NCBI RefSeq assembly: GCF_000970205.1
Contig: NZ_CP009512.1
Span: 2,480,001 to 2,544,000, forward strand
Origin: Methanosarcina mazei S-6
GTDB taxonomy: Archaea; Halobacteriota; Methanosarcinia; Methanosarcinales; Methanosarcinaceae
Direction of reading: 5' to 3'
Length of the DNA: 64,000 nucleotides
A program made the position numbers and the translations under genes. The notes under the pieces were generated by a model. It made no database searches, was not told the DNA's origin, and was given only the letters and a program-made list of their open reading frames with translations. Of the stretch, positions 37,992 through 47,495 are shown piece after piece (the first letter of the stretch is position 1; the number at the start of each line of letters is the position of its first letter).

Positions 37992-38939
37992 ATGACTTAC
38001 TTTGTAGATTTCGTAAATAACTTCATGAGAAGAAACAAAAATAATTTGATAAGGAAAAACAATATCCCAATATATATTTATTTAATTTTAAATATATTTG
38101 TTATTTATATTCTTTTCGGTTTAGCGTTTAGTACATCAAATTTTATTATAGTGTTTCTTTTTAGTTTAGGCATATATGTGGTATCTCTCGTTATCGCAAT
38201 ATCACCATTTGGAGAATGGATACTAAGATTGCATAGTGGATGTAGAAAGATTAAACGCAAAGATCAAATTGATTATATAGAACCTATTTTTAAGGAAGTG
38301 TTAAAACAGGCACGAGAACTTGATCCTCATATCTCTGAAGATGTTAAATTATATATAAGAAATACTCAGGATGTTAATGCATTTGCTATAGGAAGAAAAA
38401 CCATTTGTATTACAGACGGACTATTAAAAGCTCCAGTAGAACAAATAAAAGCAACTATTGCTTATGAAATAGGACACATAGCACATAGGGACACTGACTG
38501 GATCTTGGTTATTAGTGTAGGGAATTTTATTGTAACATTCGTATATATAATTGTTCGCGTATTCGGTAAGATGATGTCGACTTTCTTTGAATTATTGCCA
38601 AGTTCGGACAATCTGACGGATGGAGGTGTAAAAGTGGCTGGAATGGTGCAATCATATATTACTGATGCAATAATTATTGCACTTATGTGGGCCTGGACAA
38701 AAATTGGCATTTTGCTGGTTATGAAGTCAAATCGTGATAATGAATTTGAAGCTGATAAATTTGCTTTTAACCTGAGTTATGGGAATGCTTTGTGTGAACT
38801 ACTGGATTCTTCTACAGAATCGTCTACTAAAGGTCTTTTTGCAAATCTTATGAGTAGTCATCCAGATAAAAACGACAGAATTGCAGCATTGATGAACTTA
38901 GGTGCCACATACAGAAGGTCATACGGAGCAATCAATTGA
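37992..38939 (+). CDS. M48-like membrane metallopeptidase homologue with altered active site
   Basis: 315 residues with four hydrophobic helices (about 27-47, 50-71, 170-190, 223-244), the HtpX/M48 topology. The expected HExxH is Y158-E-I-G-H162 (TIAYEIGHIAHRDTD); the first zinc ligand is Tyr instead of His, a one-base CAT/TAT difference at 38463. The downstream EFEADKFAF motif is intact. A good ribosome site (aaggagg) precedes ATG 37992. Located between hsdS and a second hsdS tail. Either inactive as a protease or working with altered metal binding. Composition is more AT-rich than hsdRMS. Spacer 37514-37991 is AT-rich without a gene. Confidence 0.8.
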   Translation: MTYFVDFVNNFMRRNKNNLIRKNNIPIYIYLILNIFVIYILFGLAFSTSNFIIVFLFSLGIYVVSLVIAISPFGEWILRLHSGCRKIKRKDQIDYIEPIFKEVLKQARELDPHISEDVKLYIRNTQDVNAFAIGRKTICITDGLLKAPVEQIKATIAYEIGHIAHRDTDWILVISVGNFIVTFVYIIVRVFGKMMSTFFELLPSSDNLTDGGVKVAGMVQSYITDAIIIALMWAWTKIGILLVMKSNRDNEFEADKFAFNLSYGNALCELLDSSTESSTKGLFANLMSSHPDKNDRIAALMNLGATYRRSYGAIN

Positions 38940-38945
38940 ATCAAA

Positions 38946-39129
38946 TATCGCAGCAGCAAGAGAAAAAACAGAAAAACTAAGGCAATCTATTCTTGCAAAG
39001 GCATTTTCAGGGGAACTTGTAGAGACAGAGGCTGAGATTGCAAGAAGGGAAGGCAGGGATTATGAGACGGCGGAGATTTTGCTTGAGAGGATAAAGGAGG
39101 AGAGGGGGAAGGGTGGGAAGAAACGATAA
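38946..39129 (+). pseudogene. hsdS C-terminal remnant
   Basis: Encodes AAAREKTEKLRQSILAKAFS followed by GELVETEAEIARREGRDYET and a Lys-rich end, about 90 percent identical at DNA level to the hsdS tail at 37330-37505. It has no recognition domain. Differences are scattered, so it comes from a diverged hsdS relative rather than a fresh duplication. It marks the right boundary of the M48-like insertion. Confidence 0.8.
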
Positions 39130-39827
39130 TTCTTTTGCTACTTTTTGAATTCAATCTCTTTCTTTTTTGTTTTTTATGTTCCCTAACAGGGATACACTAT
39201 TACGAGCTGAATGAGATGCAAGCCGGCTATTGCTCCGAATATGTATTTCACGTTCATGTTCATTATTTATCCCTTAATTCGTCGGTGTTAAGGATTTAAC
39301 ACAAAATGTTAAATTCATTGGGAGCATTTCAAAATAAGGATGTATCCTGCTGGCCCTTCTCTTCTGGAATTCATACTGGATAATCTTAATACTGAAAATC
39401 TGCCCGGAAAAATAAGAAATTTATTTTACTTTACGATTGGTGTGTTTGCTTCTGCAATTTTCTTTTTTTGCATTTTCCGCCTGCTTAAAACAACTTTTTT
39501 ATAAATATCATTAACTGCTGTCTTGAGAGGATTATCCTATTATGATACTCTATCTGGTATTTTGAAAACCCTAAATTCCAATGTTTCTCTTTTTGATCTG
39601 GCTACTTACTAACTGAGAAATTATTTTCAATCCACACAAAAAGCGAAGAGTCTTTTTCAGTTTTCCTTTTATCTTCTTTTTCGGCTTTCCGAGAAGGCCG
39701 CTCTCCTGCATCGAGCGTGACAAGAATGGCTCAGTACAGTGAATAATGTTGTACGGTGTCAAGGGCGGTTAACTTTTTTCCATTTTGGGCAGTCTAGAAT
39801 TTTCCAACCTTTTTATATAAAGTTTAC

Positions 39828-40625
39828 TCAATTTTCTAAAATTTCTGTAGAATTATGACGTATAAGTCCTGTTTTTATACCCTGTTTTTTCCTTTCTTTC
39901 AGTCTGTAACTTTCCCCTTTGATATTAATCGTTGTACAATGATGGAGTATCCTATCAAGCAAGGCAGCCGCTATTACATGGTCCTTGAATATCTCTCCCC
40001 ATTCTCCATATGACTTATTCGATGTCAGGATTGTTGAACTCTTTTCATAACGTCTGGAGATTAGCTGAAATAGGCAGTGAGCTCCTTCATCATCAAATGG
40101 GAGATATCCAATTTCATCAATTATTAGCACTTTAAATTTCATCAAGTCTCTGATCTTCTTTTCAAGTATTCCTTCTCTATTTGCTATTTTCAACCTCTCA
40201 ATAAGGTTTCCTGTATTGGTAAAGTGAACAGAAATTCCTGCTTTTACTGCTTCAATCCCAAGAGCAATTGCAAGATGAGACTTTCCAACGCCTGGAGGAC
40301 CGAGTAAAACAATATTCTCTGCATTATGAACAAATCTCAATGTTGCAAGGTCTTCTATGACTTTTTTATTAATAGATGACTGAAACTCAAAATCGAATTC
40401 TTCAAGCATCTTTTTCACAGGAAAACCTGCACTTTTCATCCTTCTCTCAATTGCAGCAGCTTCTCTGTGTTTCTTTTCCTGTTCAAACAGATAATCAAGG
40501 ACTTCCATTGTTGTCTTGCTGTCCCTTGCAGCAATTTCAAGGCAGTTATCAAGGAGCTCTTCAATTGTATTCAGTTTCAGGTACTGAAGGTTATTGTGAA
40601 GCTTCTCATAAGTGAAGTTGTTCAT
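39828..40625 (-). CDS. istB: IS21 transposition helper ATPase IstB, copy 1
   Basis: 265 residues, intact. DnaC/IstB-type AAA+ ATPase: Walker A GPPGVGKSHLAIALG near residue 109, Walker B VLIIDEIGYLPFDD near 169, sensor STILTSNKSYGEWGE near 196. It directs IstA to target DNA. Start ATG overlaps the istA stop (atga). Confidence 0.95.
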   Translation of the reverse strand: MNNFTYEKLHNNLQYLKLNTIEELLDNCLEIAARDSKTTMEVLDYLFEQEKKHREAAAIERRMKSAGFPVKKMLEEFDFEFQSSINKKVIEDLATLRFVHNAENIVLLGPPGVGKSHLAIALGIEAVKAGISVHFTNTGNLIERLKIANREGILEKKIRDLMKFKVLIIDEIGYLPFDDEGAHCLFQLISRRYEKSSTILTSNKSYGEWGEIFKDHVIAAALLDRILHHCTTINIKGESYRLKERKKQGIKTGLIRHNSTEILEN

Positions 40626-43600
40626 TCAAAACCTCCCTGACTGAATGTTTCATAGACATCAAGAGACCTTTTTTCAACTTCTGGACCTGAGAACTTCAAC
40701 GGAATCTGTGAATTTTTCTTGCATTTTGAATTCTCTTTAAGAATCTCACTCAGGAGACCCTGGAAATGTTCCTTTTTCTTGGAAACTCTACAATTACCTG
40801 GAAGAATTTCATGTTCACAGACCTTTTCATGATCAACATAAATCTCTAATTTTCCTTCCAAAATATGAAGTTCTGCAGTTCTTCCTGCAAACCTGTAAGG
40901 AACAGAATACTTATTTCCAAGAAACGAAATATAACAGTCTCTGGAGATCTTTCTGGTCTCCTTATGGACAACTTTGTAAGGAGGAACCTGATCCAGAGGG
41001 CTCAGGTTCTCCTCCTTAAAGCGTTCAAGAGGGATTTGATAGGTTGTTCCATGGACAGTTGAGTTTACCCTTTCCAACCACCTGTGAACTTGGCCGTTCA
41101 GGTCTTCGAGAGAGGTAAACTGTCTTCCAAGGACGAAATCCCTCTTGACATAGCCGACAGTATTTTCAATTTTACCTTTTGTCTGAGGCCTGTAAGGCCT
41201 GCATAACCGGGGAGTAAAACCAAAGCATTTGAAGAAATCCTCAAACTGTGAGTTCCATTCAGAATCTGATGATTTTAAGGCTCTTTTGATAACAACCTGT
41301 TTGTCGAATAACAGGGTGGGATTTCTCCCTACCCCGTCTTCTAGGAACCGGACTTGAACCTTTCGATTCATCCGGCTCGAGCCACTACTACCCTTTCGGG
41401 TGTCAGTTTAGAACAAAATTGGGGTTAGTGATGCGTTTCTTCCGGTGGTATTCCATGAATTTCCATTGTTCGAAATATTCTTTGTCGATAAATGGATTCT
41501 TATTAAGGCTTGCTAGTCTTTGCCTAACAATTTTGGCATTGGAGAATCTCTCCAACGTATGTAGTTCTGTGCAGAATACGTATTTTCTTTTACCGGATTT
41601 ATGCCAGTATTTGGTCGTTATCCAGGTGAAACCTTTATTTGAGTGTCTTCTTTTCGCCCAGGAGATAAGCATGTTATAGACTATTTCATCAAGTTTGTTG
41701 AAGATAGCAGAAGAAACTGCGTGATTATGATACTGTGCCCATCCCCTAATGATTGGGTTGAGTGTTTGTATCAATCGGTCTTGATCCCATGCTTTTGCTT
41801 TGTGAAGTACGTCACGGATTTTCTTAATAACTTCCTTTTGAGAATCTTTAGATGGCTTCGGAAGAAGTTTTCCTTTATATTTCCTGAAGTTCCATCCTAG
41901 GAAATTGAACCCTTCACTAATATTGGTCACAAGAGTCTTTTCTTCGCTGAGCTTAAGTCCACGAGGATCTAAAAATGCTTGGATGACATCGACTATTTCA
42001 AGAGCCGTTTCCGGGGAATTGGCAGTTACCACAAGGTCATCAGCAAAACGAACATAATTAACCTTGTGTCTGTTTTGATGAGATTTGTCAATTGTTCCAT
42101 CTGATCTGGAGTAAAATCTCATCGCTAAGGCGTTTTCTAAGCCGTTTAAGGACATATTTCCAATTATTGGAGATATAGGCCCTCCTTGAGGTGTACCTTT
42201 TTCGGTAGGAAACAGATAATAATTCTCGGGCTTTGGTAATTAAACATAGTTATCTATTATGAGAGCCTATAGTTCTGTATGGACTGCCCAAGATGTAATA
42301 GTTCCACTCACAAAAAGAACGGTATAGTTGATGGACGTCAACGGTACAAATGCCATGATTGTGGATATAACTATTCCGTAGAGCTGAAATCAACTGCTAG
42401 CCCCACTTCTGTTAAGAGACAAGCTTTGCAACTCTATCTTGAAGGATTAGGATTTCGCTCAATAGGGCGATTTTTAGGTGTAAGTCATGTTTCTGTTCAA
42501 AAATGGATAAAGAAATTTGGTCGGGAGCTAGAGGACCTGAAAAGCGAAAATGAGATATCTATTGTTGAAATGGATGAGATGCACACTTACATCGGTAACA
42601 AAAAAAATATTGCTGGATATGGATTGCTGTTGATAGAGTTGGGAAAAAATTCATCAACTGCTCTTTTGGCAGCAGAGGAACAGAAACTGGACAACTGATC
42701 TGGGAAAAATTAAAGACGAAAAAGATTGAAGAAGTAATGACTGATCACTGGAAACCATATGCAGAGTTTATTCCAGAAACTATTCATACTCAATCAAAAG
42801 CAGAAACGTATACAGTTGAAGGATATAACAGCATATTCAGGCACTTTCTAGCAAGGTTGAGACGAAAGACAAAGTGTTATACGAAGAGTCTTGAAATGCT
42901 AAAGTACTCTGTTCTTCTATTGATGAAACACAGAAATAAAGAATTAGCTATATTTGATTAACAATGCCTAATTCTCGATATATCCGGCTTTTAGGAACTC
43001 TTTAAGGATTCGTTTATCCAGAGGGATGTTATCAAGTATCCAATTATGGCTGATTTCATCAAAGCAAGCTTTAATGTCACCTTCAACGATCCATTCAGGA
43101 GAAACTTTCTTGCTTAAACAGAGGTGAAGGTAGGCATAAGCATCTTTTGTAGAACGATAAGGTTTAAACCCAAACGAAGTTTTGTCACCTGCTGCAGATT
43201 CGATTGCGCCCAACACCAGAGAGTGCAAAGTTTGCATTGCTCTGTCAAACATAGTTGGTATGCTAAGAGGTCGTAGTTTACCGCTCTTCTTTCGAATGTA
43301 CTTCCGTGTTAATGGTTTTGCACGATAGCCTTTGTTCGTTAGTTGTAGAGCGGCACGCATCTTATCTGCCGATGATGACCAAATGACGCCATCTATTCCG
43401 GGAGTTCGACTTCCCTTGTTAGTGGTTACTTTACGTACCGAAAGAAGTTTGGCATAAAAGGACCGGGTCAGAAGACGGGAGAGTTTGTTCACAGTTTTCC
43501 AATTTCCGTTCTTAGCTGCACTTGCAATTCGAGACTGTAGGTTATTAACGGCTTCTTTCACTCTTTTCCAATCAATACTTTTCCATCGTAGAGTGAGTTC

Positions 43601-44763
43601 TTTGTCTGTAAGGTCCGTAACCGAAGTTATCTCTGGTTCTCTTACATTCATAATTAAACAATCCCTGTTGCTTTCGTGACTAATGGCAAGTGGGCATGCT
43701 TTCGCATTGAGGCATTTTTTTTCCTCTATATTCCCCATTACAGGAAACCGTTTGCTTTTTGCCAATTCCTCTGCCACCTGTGGCGTCGGTTTTCCTTGCG
43801 GAATTCCTACCTTATTAAGGACCACAAATGGTTTACCGAGTTCTATGTCATAGATAGTTGTTGGATACTTAGGAGGATCCTATAGACCGGAAGCCATATG
43901 TCCATTCGTCATGACACAACATGGAATGTCATAACCAGGCTCCTATGCCATTTTGGCTCATGCGTATTAACCTGCTTTCGCATGTTATACGTTACGATCT
44001 CTCAAACAGATCTTCACCTTTCGGTTCTCCATATATCCTTTTCCCTAGCGGTTTGGAACTGTCAGGTTCAGTTTTACACCTCATTGTCCTCTGAGCTTTG
44101 CACAGATCCGTTGCCAGAAATGCACATCAGAATAGGGACATTCTGAATGGATAGAATGGCGGGTTGTTCCGCAATCCATAGCATAACTTCTCGTCGCACC
44201 ATGTTATCGTATAGAATCTCCTGTGTAAATCCTCCAAAGTACTCAAAAGCATTCAGATGACACTGGATAAGAGTTGGAGTGTCTATACTCAGTGTAAATT
44301 CAACATATCTCATTCTGGAATATCCAAGAATCATGTTGAAGCAAAAGAGTTTCTTTACCTTTCCATCAACCTCAACTGTTCCTAACTCTCCCCAGTCAAC
44401 CTGAGCCTGGACACCTGGTTTTGTTTCATAGCGGAGTACGGCAGGGATTCCCTGCTCGGGTCGGATTTTTTGTACGAAGTCCTTGACTATGGTTTTTCCT
44501 CCATCAAAACCCATTTCTTTGATTTCCCGATAGAGGCGAGCAGCAGTATAGGGACCTTCTTTGAGTTTTTCTTGTATGTAAGGTTTGAAAGGATCAAGCT
44601 TGCTCTTTCTTCCAGAACGTTTCTGGGGTTCGGGCAAGGTTTTCAGTCGGAGATATTTCCTCACAGTTTTCCTGTCAAAGCCTGTTTGTTTGGCGATTTC
44701 ACTGATGCTAAAGCCTTGTGAATACAAATCTCGTATCAATAGCCATTCCTCCGTTTTCAGCAT
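40622..44763 (-). CDS. istA: IS21 transposase IstA, copy 1, interrupted by a group II intron
   Basis: Exon 1 is 44763-44200 and exon 2 is 41302-40622. Joined, they make 415 codons in frame, ending on the TGA that overlaps istB. Exon 1 has an HTH (RDLYSQGFSISEIAKQTGFD) and the start of the DDE core (QAQVDWGELGTVEVDGKVKK); it ends ...YDNM. Exon 2 resumes KQVVIKRALKSSDSEWNSQF and carries the RPYRPQTKGKIENTVGYVKR segment with the catalytic Glu. Without splicing, each part is useless. Splicing of this copy may be impaired because IS1 sits in the intron. Confidence 0.85.
42229..42968 (+). mobile_element. IS1-family element inside the group II intron
   Basis: 740 bp with imperfect terminal inverted repeats (ggctttggtaattaaacata against ggcattgttaatcaaatata) flanked by a perfect 9-bp target duplication taattctcg (42220-42228 and 42969-42977). 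Removing the element and one duplicate restores the sequence of the sister intron. Confidence 0.95.
42279..42961 (+). CDS. IS1-family transposase, made by -1 frameshift
   Basis: The first frame (42279-42698) holds the zinc-finger DNA-binding part (CPRCNSSTHKKNGI … CHDCGYNY), a helix-turn-helix and the first DDE residue (IVEMDEMHTYIGNKK). The second frame continues WIWIAVDRVGKKFINCSFGS through the MTDHWKPYAEFIP segment to KELAIFD, stop 42959-42961. The frames join at A8 (42600-42607): A_AAA_AAT at 42602-42608 lies in the 0 frame and a -1 slip gives KKKYCWIWIAVD. Bacterial IS1 uses the same kind of signal between insA and insB'. Confidence 0.85.
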
Positions 44764-44851
44764 TATTTATGATCCTCGAGCTTTTCTCAAGGATTGGAAA
44801 TTGGGGAATTTTAATCTGGCCAAAATGAGGAATTATTCACCGGCCTTGACA

Positions 44852-45264
44852 AAGGGAGATTTACGGGCCTGCCAGAAGTCTTTTAGAAGATAATGGAACA
44901 TGGAAGGAAGAGGGTGAATAGTTCTTTCTAATTGCCTTCTTTTGTGTTTCTTCTGGGCTTCTTCTGGAAGATGGATTATGTTTCTTTTCTCATTATACTA
45001 GTACTGTGATTCCGAAGTATGTTCATAAAACTTGATGTTTTAATCTGTCCAATGATCGTTGATTTTCCAACTAAATAAGGAACTTACTTTGGAATCGAAG
45101 CACTAGGCAGGATTATCATAGAGCCTCAAAAGCTCCGCGTAGCGTATGCCAGTAATTAAAAGAATATCTAAAATTGTTTTGTGCTGATCTTTTGGAATAG
45201 CGGCCTTTAATGCTTCATATTCTTTGGGAGTAAGGTTCTTACATCTTTCACATAAAAATGTAAA
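44852..45264 (-). pseudogene. Tyrosine-recombinase (integrase) relic with MITE and TAG codon
   Basis: Minus strand reads LCERCKNLTPKEYEALKAAI then PKDQHKTILDILLITGIRYA and ELLRLYDNPA. It then meets a 103-bp MITE (45001-45103), and continues YNEKRNIIHLPEEAQKKHKR to FWQARKSPF where IS21 cuts it. This is the central part of a methanosarcinal integrase, with the active-site Arg in TGIRYAEL. Excision of the MITE leaves an in-frame TAG between NPA and YNEK. Both N- and C-terminal parts, including the catalytic Tyr, are missing. From 45265 to 45853 I see nothing else. Confidence 0.65.
45001..45103. mobile_element. 103-bp MITE with TA duplication
   Basis: Imperfect 24-bp terminal inverted repeats (gtactgtgattccgaagtat and gtgcttcgattccaaagtaa, read inward) with TA on each side (44999-45000, 45104-45105). 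TA insertion and size fit a miniature IS630/Tc1-type derivative. It interrupts the integrase relic. Confidence 0.65.
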
Positions 45265-45853
45265 ACTTCAGAATCTTTTCCTTAACCTGATTTTGGATAT
45301 TTTACCAAAAAATTATCAAAGTAATGCCTAAACAGTTTTTATTTTAACCTGCATATTTCTGATGTTTTTGAGCCAAAATGACCGCATAATTATGTCAAAT
45401 CATGAAAAATACATAGGTTTAGTCAAAACCCATGCATCTTAAAAAAAGATAAATTCCATCCTTTCTTCCTTCAAAAAAACTTAAATTTAACTTTTTCATC
45501 AAAAATTTCTTCATTTTCTTAATTGCTTCTATTAAGAACTATTAAGACAAATAATGTGAAATTTATAGAATGTGTAATAAAAAGTAGAGTTTGAAAAAGA
45601 TGACCTGATTCATATTCACTTATTTATTTTCAGCCTCTTGAAGCTGTTTTAGATAGGTTCTATACAAAAAGATGTTTTCTCCAATTCAAGGAAGAATTAG
45701 TTGGGAATATATAACATTTTATCATATAGTTCTAATGTCAAATACTTTATATGATTCTATTTTTGAGGCTTGATGTGATCATTAATTTTTTCGTAAGTAC
45801 ATGGAACTCACTTTTATACTTACAATTTGAAGAGGAAAAGGTAAAAGTATTTT

Positions 45854-46909
45854 TCAACTTTCACATTCTCTCATCTGAAAGGCAATTCTATCATAAAGCG
45901 AAATTTCTTTTTTTTCTAAGTCTTTTTTCCATTCTCTTATACAATCGCAATCAAGGTTGTCTAACAATTCGATATCTTGTGTTTCATTGAATTTGTCAAT
46001 TTCTTTTCTTACATAACAAGTGCAGTTATTACAATTATGTGATGTTTCTTTAGGAAGAGGAATAAAAGCGTCTCCTCCAATTATTATCTTTCCTCTTTGG
46101 TGAGTTTGTTTTACTATATGTACAGCACTCCATAACCAAGGCACTCTATAAAATCCATTTTTAGTCAAAAAATCTTGTAGTGTAAAATCCTGAACTGCAA
46201 TTGGTTCTAGTGAAACTACTGATGAACCACTACTGAAAGCATGATTTACAGAAATTAAAGCTTCATCAATTGCTTCACTTTCTGTTAAAAATGGAGGTTT
46301 CACAATGATTCTAGATTCAAAAGAGATGTTCATCTCATTAAGAACTTTAGTTGCATTGTCATATTGTTTTCTTGTATAACCTTTATTTAAGCATAGATCT
46401 CTTATATCATCGGTATATGTATCGAATCCTAAGCCTACTATTATATTTTTTGCAGACACTGAGTTTAATAATTTTTTTAAGGCAGCTCGATTTATATACT
46501 CAGGCCTAGTCTCAATTTTTATCTGTTTTACTCCTAGAGAAATTAAATGTTCAAGCATTTTTTTTTGAACATCGCGAGGAATCTCTTTTGGATCAAAAAA
46601 AGATCCATTTGAAGATAAAACTAACTCATTACTATTAACATATTGTTTTGCATCTTGTAAAAATTGTTGATACATTTTTTCCGGCACATAATGGCCCTTT
46701 AAGTAACCACAAATAAAGCACCCCTCTTGATTATTAGCATAACTGCAGCCTTTCGTGTTTAATCCAATTATTGGTTTGGGGATTACCATCCTTTCTAATG
46801 CGTCTCTAACAATTTGACTTGTATTAGTGTCATATGTTGCTAGGCCTTGATTCTTAATTTCTCTTACTCGATTTAATACCATTAACTTAGCGTACTCTTT
46901 TGAGATCAT
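45854..46909 (-). CDS. Radical SAM enzyme of the RaSEA-like group
   Basis: 351 residues from ATG 46909 (an in-frame ATG five codons earlier lacks a better site). The cluster ligands are Cys55, Cys64 and Cys67 in KGCSYANNQEGCFICGY, the wide C-x8-C-x2-C spacing of Elp3-related RaSEA proteins rather than CxxxCxxC. C-terminal Cys groups (CNNCTCY and CDCIREW) also fit that group. RaSEA proper makes archaeosine in tRNA with ArcS. Here the gene lies in an AT-rich island beside other redox enzymes, so it may be a repurposed paralogue. Divergent from the FAD enzyme, with a 571-bp AT-rich spacer. Confidence 0.6.
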   Translation of the reverse strand: MISKEYAKLMVLNRVREIKNQGLATYDTNTSQIVRDALERMVIPKPIIGLNTKGCSYANNQEGCFICGYLKGHYVPEKMYQQFLQDAKQYVNSNELVLSSNGSFFDPKEIPRDVQKKMLEHLISLGVKQIKIETRPEYINRAALKKLLNSVSAKNIIVGLGFDTYTDDIRDLCLNKGYTRKQYDNATKVLNEMNISFESRIIVKPPFLTESEAIDEALISVNHAFSSGSSVVSLEPIAVQDFTLQDFLTKNGFYRVPWLWSAVHIVKQTHQRGKIIIGGDAFIPLPKETSHNCNNCTCYVRKEIDKFNETQDIELLDNLDCDCIREWKKDLEKKEISLYDRIAFQMRECES

Positions 46910-47495
46910 TGAAACACACCACATAGAAATTAATTGTATTATCTTTTTCGCAATTACTCATACGAAATCTTATTTTCAAACTATATTATAAAGATTCCTA
47001 TTCGAAACGGTGAAATTTAAGTAAAAAATAGTTGAAAATATTCTTAACTGAATACAATCACATCAGAAATCATTTCCAATACATTAAGTATTTAAAAAGT
47101 GACTTTGATAAAAAGTATATAATAATCAAAATTATTTTCGTGAACTTTATATCCAAAACAATCAATCTAGTTTTTAATTCTTAATATAAGTTCTGAAATT
47201 TGTATTAAAACTTATCCAAAAACCCAGTTTTAATCTCAATTATCAGAATTATTCAGGATTGCTTTCCTCATCAGAAGCTCGATTGGTCATTAAATAAGAG
47301 ATCCAAAAAGTAATTTTTGAGGTTTGGGATCGGTTCTTAACATAAGAACAAAAATTAATTCTAAATAAGCTAAAACTCAACTAAGAATGCTTCAATTGTA
47401 TAAATATTACATATATTTTCTATATTTTTACGGAGTTTAGATGAATAATCACAAAACCCAAAAATATATAAAGTCAAACCAAATTAATTAAATTC

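Larger units (their letters stand above)
41403..43651 (-). pseudogene. Group II intron reverse transcriptase/maturase, split by IS1
   Basis: The 5' part (from MNVREPEITSVTDL at 43651; an upstream GTG at 43825 keeps the frame open) runs to the IS1 junction near 42969. The 3' part resumes at 42219 and ends at 41403. Together they match the intact 499-residue enzyme at 54971-56470, with RT motifs (VRFADDLVVT) and the maturase region (RFSNAKIVRQRL). Gene is interrupted by 740 bp of IS1-type DNA after ...KAGYIENYYLFP.... No HNH endonuclease Cys cluster is visible at the C-terminus. Confidence 0.9.
41303..44199 (-). mobile_element. Group II intron in istA, copy 1 (interrupted by IS1)
   Basis: The intron starts gtgcg at 44199 (the group II GUGYG consensus) and ends ...cgac at 41303 (AY), with istA restored in frame across the junction. 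It holds a reverse transcriptase in its domain IV position and is 750 bp longer than the sister intron at 54871-57017, which equals the IS1 insertion plus its 9-bp duplication and one extra A. Confidence 0.9.
39757..44851 (-). mobile_element. IS21-family element, copy 1, carrying nested insertions
   Basis: Ends tgtcaagggcggtt at 39757 and its inverted partner ccggccttgaca at 44840-44851. It contains istA (split by a group II intron) and istB with a 4-bp overlap. Flanking bases give no clear target duplication, so the copy may have taken part in a rearrangement. The spacer 39130-39756 to the left holds only a short minus-strand frame (MQESGLLGKPKKKIKGKLKK...) of unknown origin. Confidence 0.85.

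Noticed and set aside
39571-39762. A 63-codon minus-strand frame beside IS21 copy 1, considered as the missing C-terminus of the integrase relic
   Set aside because: No integrase-like His/Arg/Tyr pattern; its start lies inside the IS21 end. It may be other IS debris, but I cannot support a call.
43898-44146. An 82-codon frame repeated identically at 56716-56964
   Set aside because: Identity between copies is explained by both lying in the 5' structured part of the same group II intron; no coding evidence.
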